From: a virus
Direction: 5' to 3' (one strand)
Virus record (IMG/VR): IMGVR_UViG_3300025108_000470
Coordinates: 1 to 20,909 of that record
Length of the DNA stretch: 20,909 bases
The position numbers were made by a program, and so were the translations under genes. The notes beneath the pieces were generated by a model, which made no database searches, was not told the origin of the DNA, and was given only the letters and a program-made list of their open reading frames with translations. This document shows positions 1 through 5,074 of the stretch, one piece after another; position 1 is the first letter of the stretch, and each line of letters opens with the position of its first letter.

Positions 1-164
1 ATCGTCAGGCTATTGCAGATGAGGTAGGTGATTGCCTCTGGTACATTGCAGCATTGTGTCGTGACTTGAACGTAGACATGTCAGACCTAGCTACAGCTAA
101 CCTAGAAAAATTACATGACCGTAAGAAACGTGGTGTCATACAAGGGAGTGGGGACAAACGATAA
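1..164 (+). CDS. MazG-like nucleotide pyrophosphohydrolase, C-terminal fragment
   Basis: The reading frame is open from the window edge (first full codon at base 3) and ends in TAA at 162-164, leaving 53 residues. The fragment contains DEVGDCLWYIAALCRDL, which resembles the last metal-binding helix of MazG/phage-type NTP pyrophosphohydrolases (E-V-G-D followed by W-Y). Members of this all-alpha superfamily hydrolyse (d)NTPs to monophosphates and pyrophosphate, and some phage versions are proposed to act on alarmones. The N-terminal catalytic helices lie outside the window, so substrate and length cannot be judged. The stop codon shares one base with the next ATG (TAATG), and the gene heads a run of overlapping genes that includes ribonucleotide reductase. 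This fits a role in nucleotide pool control. The identification rests on one motif. Confidence 0.72.
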   Translation, partial: RQAIADEVGDCLWYIAALCRDLNVDMSDLATANLEKLHDRKKRGVIQGSGDKR

Positions 165-370
165 TGAGTAAAAAGAAAACAGGTATGTCTTGGTTCTGGC
201 GTTGGGTAAACTACCTAGCAACATGGCGAGAACATCGTAATACAATTAAACAGCTTAATTCGCTGACTGATAAAGAACTAAATGATATAGGCATTAGCCG
301 TGCAGACATTGATCGTCTGGTATGGTTAGGTGAAGACAAGACAATGCGAGGACGAGGTAAAGATGACTGA
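164..370 (+). CDS. DUF1127 (YjiS-like) small protein
   Basis: 68 residues. After a basic N-terminus with the aromatic patch SWFWRWVNYL, the second half carries the DUF1127 signature: L..L.D.EL.DIGISR.DI (residues about 36-50), then a short tail. DUF1127 proteins are small and abundant in Alphaproteobacteria. In some rhizobia and Agrobacterium they have been linked to RNA turnover and phosphate or carbon metabolism, but the molecular function is not settled. ATG 164 overlaps the upstream stop as TAATG, which suggests translational coupling. The end overlaps the start of nrdJ by 8 nt. A phage copy inside the nucleotide-metabolism block is unusual and points to an alphaproteobacterial host. It could be a regulator borrowed from the host; that is inference. 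Confidence 0.75.
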   Translation: MSKKKTGMSWFWRWVNYLATWREHRNTIKQLNSLTDKELNDIGISRADIDRLVWLGEDKTMRGRGKDD

Positions 371-2105
371 ACAATACGGACCAACACTATCAATCAGTGA
401 AGAGATTCATGCTATGAAGTATCGTAGCAAGGGTGAGACTTTCAAGGAAGCTATGACACGTGTAGCTGAAGCATTGAAGGATGATGAAGGACACTTCAAT
501 AACTTCCGTAACATCCTTTACAACCAACGCTTCCTACCTGCAGGACGTGTACAGTCTGCTATGGGTGCGCCTCGTCGTGTAACACCATACAACTGCTTTG
601 TGTCTATGACTATCGAAGACAGTATGGACGGTATTATGGAAGCTGCTCGTCGTGCTGCAGAGACTATGCGTCTAGGTGGTGGCATTGGTTATGACTTCTC
701 AACACTGCGTCCACGTGGTACGTTGATCAAGTCACTAGACTCTAAGTCCTCTGGTCCTCTGTCGTTTATGAGTATCTTTGATGCGGTGTGTAAGACGATT
801 GCATCTGCAGGTCACAGACGTGGAGCACAGATGGGTGTGTTGCGTGTTGACCACCCTGACATTGAAGACTTCATTACAGCAAAGAACAACAGTGATACAC
901 TGACTCAGTTCAACATCTCTGTAGGTGTGACTGATGAGTTTATGACTGCAGTTAAGGATGATCTAGACTTCGATCTAAAGTTTGATGGACGTGTCTACAA
1001 GACTGTTAGTGCTCGTGCTCTATGGGATCAGATTCTACGTAGTACATGGGATTGGGCTGAGCCAGGTATCCTATTCATTGATCGTATCAACAAGAAGAAT
1101 AACCTGTGGTACGCAGAGAAGATTGCAGCTACTAACCCATGTGGTGAGCAACCACTACCGCCTAACGGTGCATGTCTACTAGGCTCGTTTAACTTAACCA
1201 AGTATGTCGTAGACCATGAAGGTAAGTATGTCTTCAACATGAACCAACTACGCAACGACATCCCACATGTTGTTCGTGCTATGGATAATGTGGTTGATCG
1301 TGCAACGTATCCACTTATGGAACAAAAGGGAGAGGCAATTAGTAAACGTCGAATGGGCCTTGGTGTTACTGGTGTAGCGAATGCTATCGAAGCACTAGGG
1401 TTTGAGTATGGTACTGAACGATTCCTACAGACCCTTGAAGAAATCATGGGAGTAATTAGGGATGTCGCTTATCGCACTTCTGTTGAGTTGGCTATTGAGA
1501 AGGGACCGTTTCCTCTCTTTACTCAAGCTTATCTTGAGAGTGACTTTGCTAAGTCTTTACCTAGTGATATTCGTAACCTCATTAGCGATCACGGTATTCG
1601 TAACAGTCATCTGCTTTCTGTTGCTCCAACAGGAACTATCAGTCTGTCAGCCGATAACGTATCCTCTGGAATCGAGCCTGTCTTCTCACATTACTACGAC
1701 AGAACTATCCAAACCTTCGATGGACCAAAGGTTGAACGAGTAGAGGACTACGGCTATCGTGTCTTTGGTGTGAAGGGTAAGACTGCAGACGAACTGTCAG
1801 TGTTTGATCACGTCAAGGTTCTGAATGTAGCATCACGATTCGTAGACTCTGCATGTTCTAAGACCTGTAACGTAGGTGATGATGTGACATGGGAAGAGTT
1901 CAAGCAGGTGTACATGGATGCCTACGATGGTGGTTCATCTGGTTGTACTACATTCCGTGCATCAGGTAAACGATACGGTATCTTGAATGCATCTAGCTCA
2001 GAGGATGTAGTAGAGGAGCCTGTAGTACAGGAAACACAAGACTACGTAGACGAGGGTGGTGCTTGTTACTTCGATCCTGCTACTGGCCTACGTCAGTGTG
2101 AGTAG
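363..2105 (+). CDS. nrdJ: Class II (adenosylcobalamin-dependent) ribonucleoside reductase
   Basis: 580 residues. It converts ribonucleotides to deoxyribonucleotides using a B12-derived radical, so it needs no oxygen and no separate radical-generating subunit. Visible landmarks are PYNC (C78, one cysteine of the active-site redox pair), glycine-rich GGGIGYDF (106-112), NPCGE (N258, C260, E262, with C260 the expected thiyl-radical cysteine), ACLLGSFNL (C271, the second redox cysteine, 11 residues after C260 as in the Lactobacillus enzyme), PTGTIS (422-427) and GSSGCTTFRASGKRYG near 525-539. There is no room for an N-terminal ATP cone, so it is a short form. The tail has two cysteines ten residues apart (C568, C579), probably the shuttle pair. 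ATG 363 was chosen because GAGG at 354-357 lies 5 nt upstream; an in-frame GTG at 330 adds 11 residues inside the DUF1127 gene. No nrdB is visible nearby. Confidence 0.95.
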   Translation: MTEQYGPTLSISEEIHAMKYRSKGETFKEAMTRVAEALKDDEGHFNNFRNILYNQRFLPAGRVQSAMGAPRRVTPYNCFVSMTIEDSMDGIMEAARRAAETMRLGGGIGYDFSTLRPRGTLIKSLDSKSSGPLSFMSIFDAVCKTIASAGHRRGAQMGVLRVDHPDIEDFITAKNNSDTLTQFNISVGVTDEFMTAVKDDLDFDLKFDGRVYKTVSARALWDQILRSTWDWAEPGILFIDRINKKNNLWYAEKIAATNPCGEQPLPPNGACLLGSFNLTKYVVDHEGKYVFNMNQLRNDIPHVVRAMDNVVDRATYPLMEQKGEAISKRRMGLGVTGVANAIEALGFEYGTERFLQTLEEIMGVIRDVAYRTSVELAIEKGPFPLFTQAYLESDFAKSLPSDIRNLISDHGIRNSHLLSVAPTGTISLSADNVSSGIEPVFSHYYDRTIQTFDGPKVERVEDYGYRVFGVKGKTADELSVFDHVKVLNVASRFVDSACSKTCNVGDDVTWEEFKQVYMDAYDGGSSGCTTFRASGKRYGILNASSSEDVVEEPVVQETQDYVDEGGACYFDPATGLRQCE

Positions 2106-2286
2106 GAACCGTAAACAGTTAGGTGATGTGCCTACACCCTGCATCAAGACCTGTCGTTTAGAGGATGGGTACTGTGTAGGGTGTAAGCGCACCCCCGAAG
2201 AGATACGAGATTGGATGATCATGTCTACATACGAACAGAACATGCTAGTCCATGAGTTGAAATGGAGACAAGAAAATGGCAGCTAG
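2098..2286 (+). CDS. DUF1289 small cysteine protein
   Basis: 62 residues from GTG 2098. The core, PCIKTC followed by GYCVGCKRTPEEIRDW, carries four cysteines (C15, C19, C26, C29) and matches DUF1289. These small bacterial proteins are presumed to bind Zn or an Fe-S cluster and have no proven function. The GTG start overlaps the nrdJ stop by 8 nt (GTGAGTAG), the same geometry as two other junctions in this block. A second in-frame GTG at 2128, preceded by AGG at 2121-2123, would give a 52-residue protein with all four cysteines, so the start is uncertain. Position directly after nrdJ could suggest a redox or metal-related accessory role; that is speculation. The family is common in proteobacterial chromosomes and unusual on a phage. 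Confidence 0.75.
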   Translation: MSRNRKQLGDVPTPCIKTCRLEDGYCVGCKRTPEEIRDWMIMSTYEQNMLVHELKWRQENGS

Positions 2287-2467
2287 TGGTATTTACTGGA
2301 TAGACTTGACTTTTAATTGGTGTGTTATTATATTAGCTTGGGTAGCATCTCAACTAGGCATAACATATGAAGAGATTAACGTATATCTTTTCTGTATCAT
2401 ATGGCCCATCCTTACGTTGTATCACTTAGCACGTATCAAGTACTTGAAGTGGAAACTATATGGCTAA
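2276..2467 (+). CDS. Small two-segment membrane protein, unknown
   Basis: 63 residues, not recognised. Two hydrophobic stretches are visible: about 10-27 (LTFNWCVIILAWVASQLG) and about 36-50 (VYLFCIIWPILTLYH). A basic tail (ARIKYLKWKLYG) would be expected to face the cytoplasm. ATG 2276 lies 11 nt inside the end of the DUF1289 gene, and the stop overlaps the next start by 8 nt, so it is coupled to both neighbours. It sits among nucleotide-metabolism genes and is transcribed away from the lysis genes, so it is not an obvious holin. A role in modifying the host membrane early in infection is possible but unsupported. The overlaps on both sides argue that it is a real gene. Confidence 0.65.
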   Translation: MAASGIYWIDLTFNWCVIILAWVASQLGITYEEINVYLFCIIWPILTLYHLARIKYLKWKLYG

Positions 2468-2804
2468 TTGTAATGACTGCGGCAGCCTACTAGACGACGA
2501 TGGATACTGTGGTGAGTGTTATGTCTACGAGTATCCTGATTTTACAGACGAGGAGTACAAGAAGATTAAGAAGAAAAAGAATGATGTAGTAAACAACCCG
2601 ATACACTACAATCATAGTGGTATTGAGTGCATTGATGCAATAGAAGCTATGACAGAGAACATGTCAGGCAGTATAGCACCACACGCAGCTAACGTACTCA
2701 AGTACCTGTGGCGTTGTGAGTACAAGAATGGTCTAGAGGATATTGATAAAGCTATCTGGTATCTGCAACGACTACGAGAACGATGGTGCGACATACACCA
2801 ATAA
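2460..2804 (+). CDS. Zinc-ribbon plus DUF3310 protein (T7 gp1.7 nucleotide-kinase domain)
   Basis: 114 residues in two parts. Residues 4-20 form a zinc-ribbon-like knuckle pair (CNDC at 4-7, CGEC at 17-20), followed by an acidic-to-lysine linker (about 21-42). Residues about 43-108 carry the DUF3310 pattern: NPIHY, GIECIDAIEAM, LKYLWRCEYKNG and DIDKAIWYLQRL. As I recall, DUF3310 includes T7 gp1.7, reported to phosphorylate dGMP and dTMP. That function would suit this block, but catalytic residues cannot be confirmed by eye. ATG 2460 overlaps the upstream stop by 8 nt (ATGGCTAA). It is the last gene of the rightward block and its stop lies directly before the terminator hairpin. DUF3310 assignment is firm; kinase activity is inferred. 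Confidence 0.82.
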   Translation: MANCNDCGSLLDDDGYCGECYVYEYPDFTDEEYKKIKKKKNDVVNNPIHYNHSGIECIDAIEAMTENMSGSIAPHAANVLKYLWRCEYKNGLEDIDKAIWYLQRLRERWCDIHQ

Positions 2805-2807
2805 GAA

Positions 2808-2844
2808 AAAACCCCCAGGGATTTCTCCTTGGGGGTTTTCTTTT
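2808..2844. terminator. Bidirectional intrinsic terminator between convergent operons
   Basis: A 13-bp stem (AAAACCCCCAGGG at 2808-2820 with CCTTGGGGGTTTT at 2827-2839, one G-T wobble) encloses a 6-base loop at 2821-2826. On the + strand it is followed by TTTTCTTTT (2836-2844). On the - strand the exit side reads TTTTTTCTTATT. It therefore has the GC stem and U-tract of an intrinsic terminator in both directions. It sits between the stop of the DUF3310 gene (2804) and the stop of the last leftward gene (2843), which nearly abuts it. Confidence 0.93.
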
Positions 2845-3070
2845 ATGTTTTCTTTTTTCTCTTTTTACCTGAAGCAGTGACTGACCAACTTACTCGTTTC
2901 GGTCCTGTCTTTTTCCTTGCTTCACTCTTAGATATTCGTGCGGCAACAGATTTAGGACGACATGCAGGGTAACCTCGTTTATCTTTCTTACCTGATCTAC
3001 CACAAGGCTTACCTGTTTTAACGTCGATCCATTGCTCCCCGAACCATTTACCTAGTCCACCTTTAGCCAT
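2843..3070 (-). CDS. Small highly basic protein, last gene of the late operon
   Basis: 75 residues, about 24 Lys/Arg against 4 Asp/Glu. The middle carries KTGKPCGRSGKKDKRGYPAC, with two cysteines (C23, C37) and glycine/lysine turns, then KKTGPKRVSW and a poly-lysine end. I recall similar mini-proteins from marine podoviruses, always without function, and cannot name a family. ATG 3070 follows the upstream stop by 2 nt, so translation is probably coupled. The stop codon touches the T-tract of the bidirectional terminator. The charge suggests nucleic-acid or phosphate-rich ligand binding, which is inference only. It lacks a signal peptide and membrane segments. Confidence 0.75.
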   Translation of the reverse strand: MAKGGLGKWFGEQWIDVKTGKPCGRSGKKDKRGYPACRPKSVAARISKSEARKKTGPKRVSWSVTASGKKRKKKT

Positions 3071-3072
3071 GA

Positions 3073-3237
3073 CTATGCTTTCTTAACTCTGTTGTCCTTA
3101 CCTTTCCAACCGCCACCCTTAGATTTATACCACTTAGCAGCCCAAGCATTAGCATAAGCTGAAGGGTAGACCTTAAACTTCTTCTTTGCTTCTGATTTAG
3201 CTCGTGACCATAGTTTAGGGTTGGTTGGAGTAGGCAT
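3073..3237 (-). CDS. Small basic protein with YPSAYANAW motif
   Basis: 54 residues. A lysine-rich N-terminal helix (SRAKSEAKKKFKV) leads into YPSAYANAWAAKWYKSKGGG, and the protein ends in a Gly/Lys-rich tail. There are about 15 basic residues against 2 acidic. The motif 'K(F/V)..YPSAYAN..A.K.YK..GG' is one I recall from short proteins in many marine phages and large viruses; the family has no known function. ATG 3237 shares its A with the TAA stop of the upstream mini-gene (TAATG), and the next gene starts 2 nt after this stop. The coupled position and recognisable motif support a real gene despite its size. Confidence 0.75.
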   Translation of the reverse strand: MPTPTNPKLWSRAKSEAKKKFKVYPSAYANAWAAKWYKSKGGGWKGKDNRVKKA

Positions 3238-3335
3238 TACTTTTTCTCCATCTTCTTCTTTTTCATTGTCTTAACAGGTTTCTTAGGTGTTGCCTTTTTT
3301 CCGTAAGGCATTTTCTTTCCGTTCTTGTATGGCAT
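3237..3335 (-). CDS. 32-residue lysine-rich mini-protein
   Basis: The protein is 32 residues long, 14 of them lysine, with two repeats of an MPY(K/G) turn (MPYKNGKK, MPYGKK), then TPKKPVKT and a lysine tract with methionines. There is one acidic residue. It overlaps both neighbours by one base as TAATG, so it is framed exactly by two translated genes. I recall similar 'MPY..GKK' peptides from marine phages. No function is known; nucleic-acid binding is a guess. The sequence alone is too short and biased for family assignment. Confidence 0.6.
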   Translation of the reverse strand: MPYKNGKKMPYGKKATPKKPVKTMKKKKMEKK

Positions 3336-3523
3336 TACGCACTATCTCCTTCGACTTTGTGGCAGTGTGGTGTAGCATACGCACCGCCTTGACGTATTGT
3401 AGTTGCTACTTTTTCTGCTTCCTCTAAGCAAGCTTTCTCACTATAGAATGGTTCTGGTTTTGCTATGATCTTGCAGGATAGTGCCATAGGATCGAAGCAA
3501 ACTAATAAGATTCCTATCCACAT
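3335..3523 (-). CDS. Small secreted or membrane-tethered Cys protein
   Basis: 62 residues. The hydrophobic N-terminus (MWIGILLVCFDPMALSC) looks like a short signal peptide or anchor, and is followed by KPEPFYSEKACLEEAEKVA and a His/Cys-containing end (ATPHCHKVEGD). Cysteines lie at about 9, 17, 32 and 54; the last two could form a disulfide in the periplasm. It is the only non-basic member of the post-lysis mini-gene cluster. ATG 3523 follows the upstream TGA closely and its TAA overlaps the next ATG by one base. I do not recognise a named family. A periplasmic role linked to lysis or superinfection exclusion is possible but unproven. Confidence 0.7.
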   Translation of the reverse strand: MWIGILLVCFDPMALSCKIIAKPEPFYSEKACLEEAEKVATTIRQGGAYATPHCHKVEGDSA

Positions 3524-3524
3524 A

Positions 3525-3776
3525 TCACCACTTCACTTTCGCAGCCCAGTATGCTGCACTCATTTTACCTTTAGCAATGTTCTTAGCATGTCTAGCACGA
3601 AACGCTTTATTTCTTGCGCTACCTTTAGGACTGCCTTTGACACCTTTCTGACCGAATCGTATAATCTTTTCTTTACCATTTACACACGCCTTTACTACAT
3701 GAGATTTACTTGGATGATTAGGCGTAGTCTTAGGACTATTACATTTCATCTTAGCTTTGTTAAGCCTTGCTGCCAT
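3525..3776 (-). CDS. Small basic protein, conserved-looking in marine phages
   Basis: 83 residues from ATG 3776. An AAGGAG ribosome site at 3790-3785 lies 8 nt upstream of this ATG; a GTG one codon earlier (3779) is 5 nt from it and cannot be excluded. Recognisable stretches are KSHVVKACVNGKEKIIRFGQ, KGVKGSPKG and a C-terminal RARHAKNIAKGKMSAAYWAA, ending in KVKW. I recall near-identical strings in short hypothetical proteins of marine podo- and myoviruses. It is strongly basic with two cysteines and no membrane segment. It overlaps the end of the upstream lipoprotein gene by 17 nt. Function unknown; the HVVKAC...KIIRFGQ strand pattern suggests a small folded beta domain, which is inference. 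Confidence 0.78.
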   Translation of the reverse strand: MAARLNKAKMKCNSPKTTPNHPSKSHVVKACVNGKEKIIRFGQKGVKGSPKGSARNKAFRARHAKNIAKGKMSAAYWAAKVKW

Positions 3777-4161
3777 CACTCTTTCTCCTTAGTGTTGCTA
3801 TTAGAGTAAGTAAACCACGTCCCATTTCTTGTGGACTAGGGGCTAACCAACCTAGCACTAGAAGGATCAAGACCCACGGCGGTATCTCATTTATATTTAT
3901 ATTCTCTACGCTATCTGTGTTTACTTTGTTTGTGTCGTTGCTTTGTTTCAGGTCACCTGTCAGTGTTTCGACTACCACCTCTTGATCAGAGTTGCTTGTA
4001 GTTCCAACTGTCTGAGAGTTGGTCTGCCCTGCCTGTACATTTGCTGCGACATTCGGTCCACCCCCACCTCCCAAGAGAAAGGACGGAATCTGAGAACAAC
4101 TACTTGTTAATAGAAGCAGTGGTATTGCTAGTATGATTGACAGTATGCGTGTTTTTACCAT
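3760..4161 (-). CDS. Lipoprotein with C-terminal TM segment, unimolecular spanin candidate
   Basis: 133 residues from ATG 4161. Basic MVKTR leads into a hydrophobic stretch (about 6-20) and a possible lipobox ending LLTSSC (C22). The -3 position is T, so the lipobox is not canonical. A Gly patch and a Gln/Asn/Ser/Thr-rich linker (about 31-90) follow, then a second hydrophobic segment, IPPWVLILLVLGWLAP (93-108), and a basic tail. A lipid anchor at one end and an inner-membrane helix at the other is the plan of unimolecular spanins such as phage T1 gp11, which join the two membranes in the last step of lysis. It follows the holin candidate and starts 62 nt inside that gene, in another frame. 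An upstream in-frame start at 4188 would put nine residues before the basic region and looks less likely. Confidence 0.7.
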   Translation of the reverse strand: MVKTRILSIILAIPLLLLTSSCSQIPSFLLGGGGGPNVAANVQAGQTNSQTVGTTSNSDQEVVVETLTGDLKQSNDTNKVNTDSVENININEIPPWVLILLVLGWLAPSPQEMGRGLLTLIATLRRKSDGSKA

Positions 4162-4348
4162 TGACGTATATCCCGAAGAAACCTGCACCTGCCCCTACAA
4201 TAACAGATACGAACCCTGCTTGTGCGTTTGTGGGATCAGGTAAATCCATGAACCATGTTGTTGTTTTATAGAAAGCGTACCCATACAAAGTTATAATTAA
4301 TCTAGGCCATATACGCCACTTGTCTAACCACTCAGGAGTTACTTTCAT
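4100..4348 (-). CDS. Holin candidate, two transmembrane segments
   Basis: 82 residues. Two hydrophobic segments are visible: about 15-34 (PRLIITLYGYAFYKTTTWFM) and about 44-62 (AGFVSVIVGAGAGFFGIYV), separated by DLPDPTNAQ. The short tail is polar and rich in Thr and Asn. I recall this pattern (WFM.LPDP...Q..FVS.IVGAGA) from putative holins of marine podoviruses. A holin would open the inner membrane to release the endolysin. Its place in a cassette with the M15 peptidase, and its overlap with the spanin candidate, fit this. Pore formation is not shown by sequence. The start 4348 lies 3 nt after the stop of the upstream membrane protein gene. Confidence 0.68.
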   Translation of the reverse strand: MKVTPEWLDKWRIWPRLIITLYGYAFYKTTTWFMDLPDPTNAQAGFVSVIVGAGAGFFGIYVNGKNTHTVNHTSNTTASINK

Positions 4349-4351
4349 TAC

Positions 4352-4810
4352 TTAACCTTTCATAGCGTACATCAGTAGTCCAAGACCACCGAAGAATATT
4401 AACAACAAGACTCCTGTAATAGACCAAGTGATTATGGACTCAATCATCTCTGCCTTACGGTACTCTTGATCTCTCTTTTTTTTACGAATCTTTGCTTCTG
4501 TACGCACTAATTCATCCCATGCTGATGGACCATATATGAAACTAATATGTTGACGTAGCTCTTCACGCATAGCCTCTGCCTTACGCTTCGCATTCCAAAC
4601 AGCGAGGGCTTCCTGTTCTACATCCCCGCTTATAGTCTTCCACCACGGTGGGTTGTTGGCCTTTTTCTCTGCTTGCCCTAGATCGGACATAGCACCTGCC
4701 CATTGAGATAACTGACCATGCATGTCTTGCAAGTCTTTACCAACCTGCAGTCCCTTCTTAATTGCGTTGAAGGCGACAGTCGCACCACCTATGATAGTCA
4801 CTGGGTCCAT
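4352..4810 (-). CDS. C-terminally membrane-anchored protein of the lysis cassette
   Basis: 152 residues, no named family recognised. The first 30 residues are mildly hydrophobic and glycine-rich (PVTIIGGATVAFNAIKKGLQ). The middle, about 65-122, is highly charged and probably helical (ALAVWNAKRKAEAMREEL, then FIYGPSAWDELVR and KIRKKKRDQEYRKAEM). A single strong TM helix follows at about 126-148, ending in MKG. This suggests a cytoplasmic helical domain on a C-terminal anchor. I recall similar proteins with GPSAW(D/E)E in marine phages, without function. It begins directly after the stop of the coiled-coil gene and precedes the holin candidate. It could regulate holin triggering or the endolysin; that is inference from position. 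Confidence 0.75.
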   Translation of the reverse strand: MDPVTIIGGATVAFNAIKKGLQVGKDLQDMHGQLSQWAGAMSDLGQAEKKANNPPWWKTISGDVEQEALAVWNAKRKAEAMREELRQHISFIYGPSAWDELVRTEAKIRKKKRDQEYRKAEMIESIITWSITGVLLLIFFGGLGLLMYAMKG

Positions 4811-5074
4811 TTATTGCTCCCTAGATTTCTCCATCATAACTCTGATAGACTTTATGTTTTCATCTATTCGGGCCATAGTAATTTCTAGAGTTTGTACTGA
4901 TGACTCAACAGCCATTAGCCTTACTTCTTGTCGAGCAATCTCTCTGGCGTTAGTCTCAACACTCTTGTCGAGTGACGACATGTACCAGATAAAACCTGCA
5001 GTCTGTACAGCAATGGCAAATACTAGAGTGACAGGTACAGATTTAGATAGGTGCCATTCTTCATTATTGTCCAT
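4811..5074 (-). CDS. One-TM coiled-coil protein, i-spanin-like or holin accessory
   Basis: 87 residues. A short polar N-terminus (MDNNEEWHLSKS) precedes one TM helix (about 13-32) and a continuous heptad-like helix (about 35-83) with alternating Ile/Val/Leu/Met and charged residues. A single N-terminal anchor with a coiled coil is the plan of inner-membrane spanins (Rz type), but also of several phage proteins of unknown role that follow endolysins. If the lipoprotein at 3760-4161 acts alone, this protein may be an accessory; if not, it could be its inner-membrane partner. ATG 5074 overlaps the endolysin stop as TAATG, and the next gene starts immediately after its stop. Confidence 0.75.
   Translation of the reverse strand: MDNNEEWHLSKSVPVTLVFAIAVQTAGFIWYMSSLDKSVETNAREIARQEVRLMAVESSVQTLEITMARIDENIKSIRVMMEKSREQ

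Noticed and set aside
330-362. Eleven-residue upstream extension of NrdJ from GTG 330
   Set aside because: The ATG at 363 has GAGG 5 nt upstream and the 8-nt overlap geometry seen at other junctions; the extension lies inside the DUF1127 gene and looks unlike reductase sequence.
1028-1447. Minus-strand ORF of 139 codons inside nrdJ
   Set aside because: It is antisense to well-conserved reductase sequence, without ribosome site or recognisable domain.
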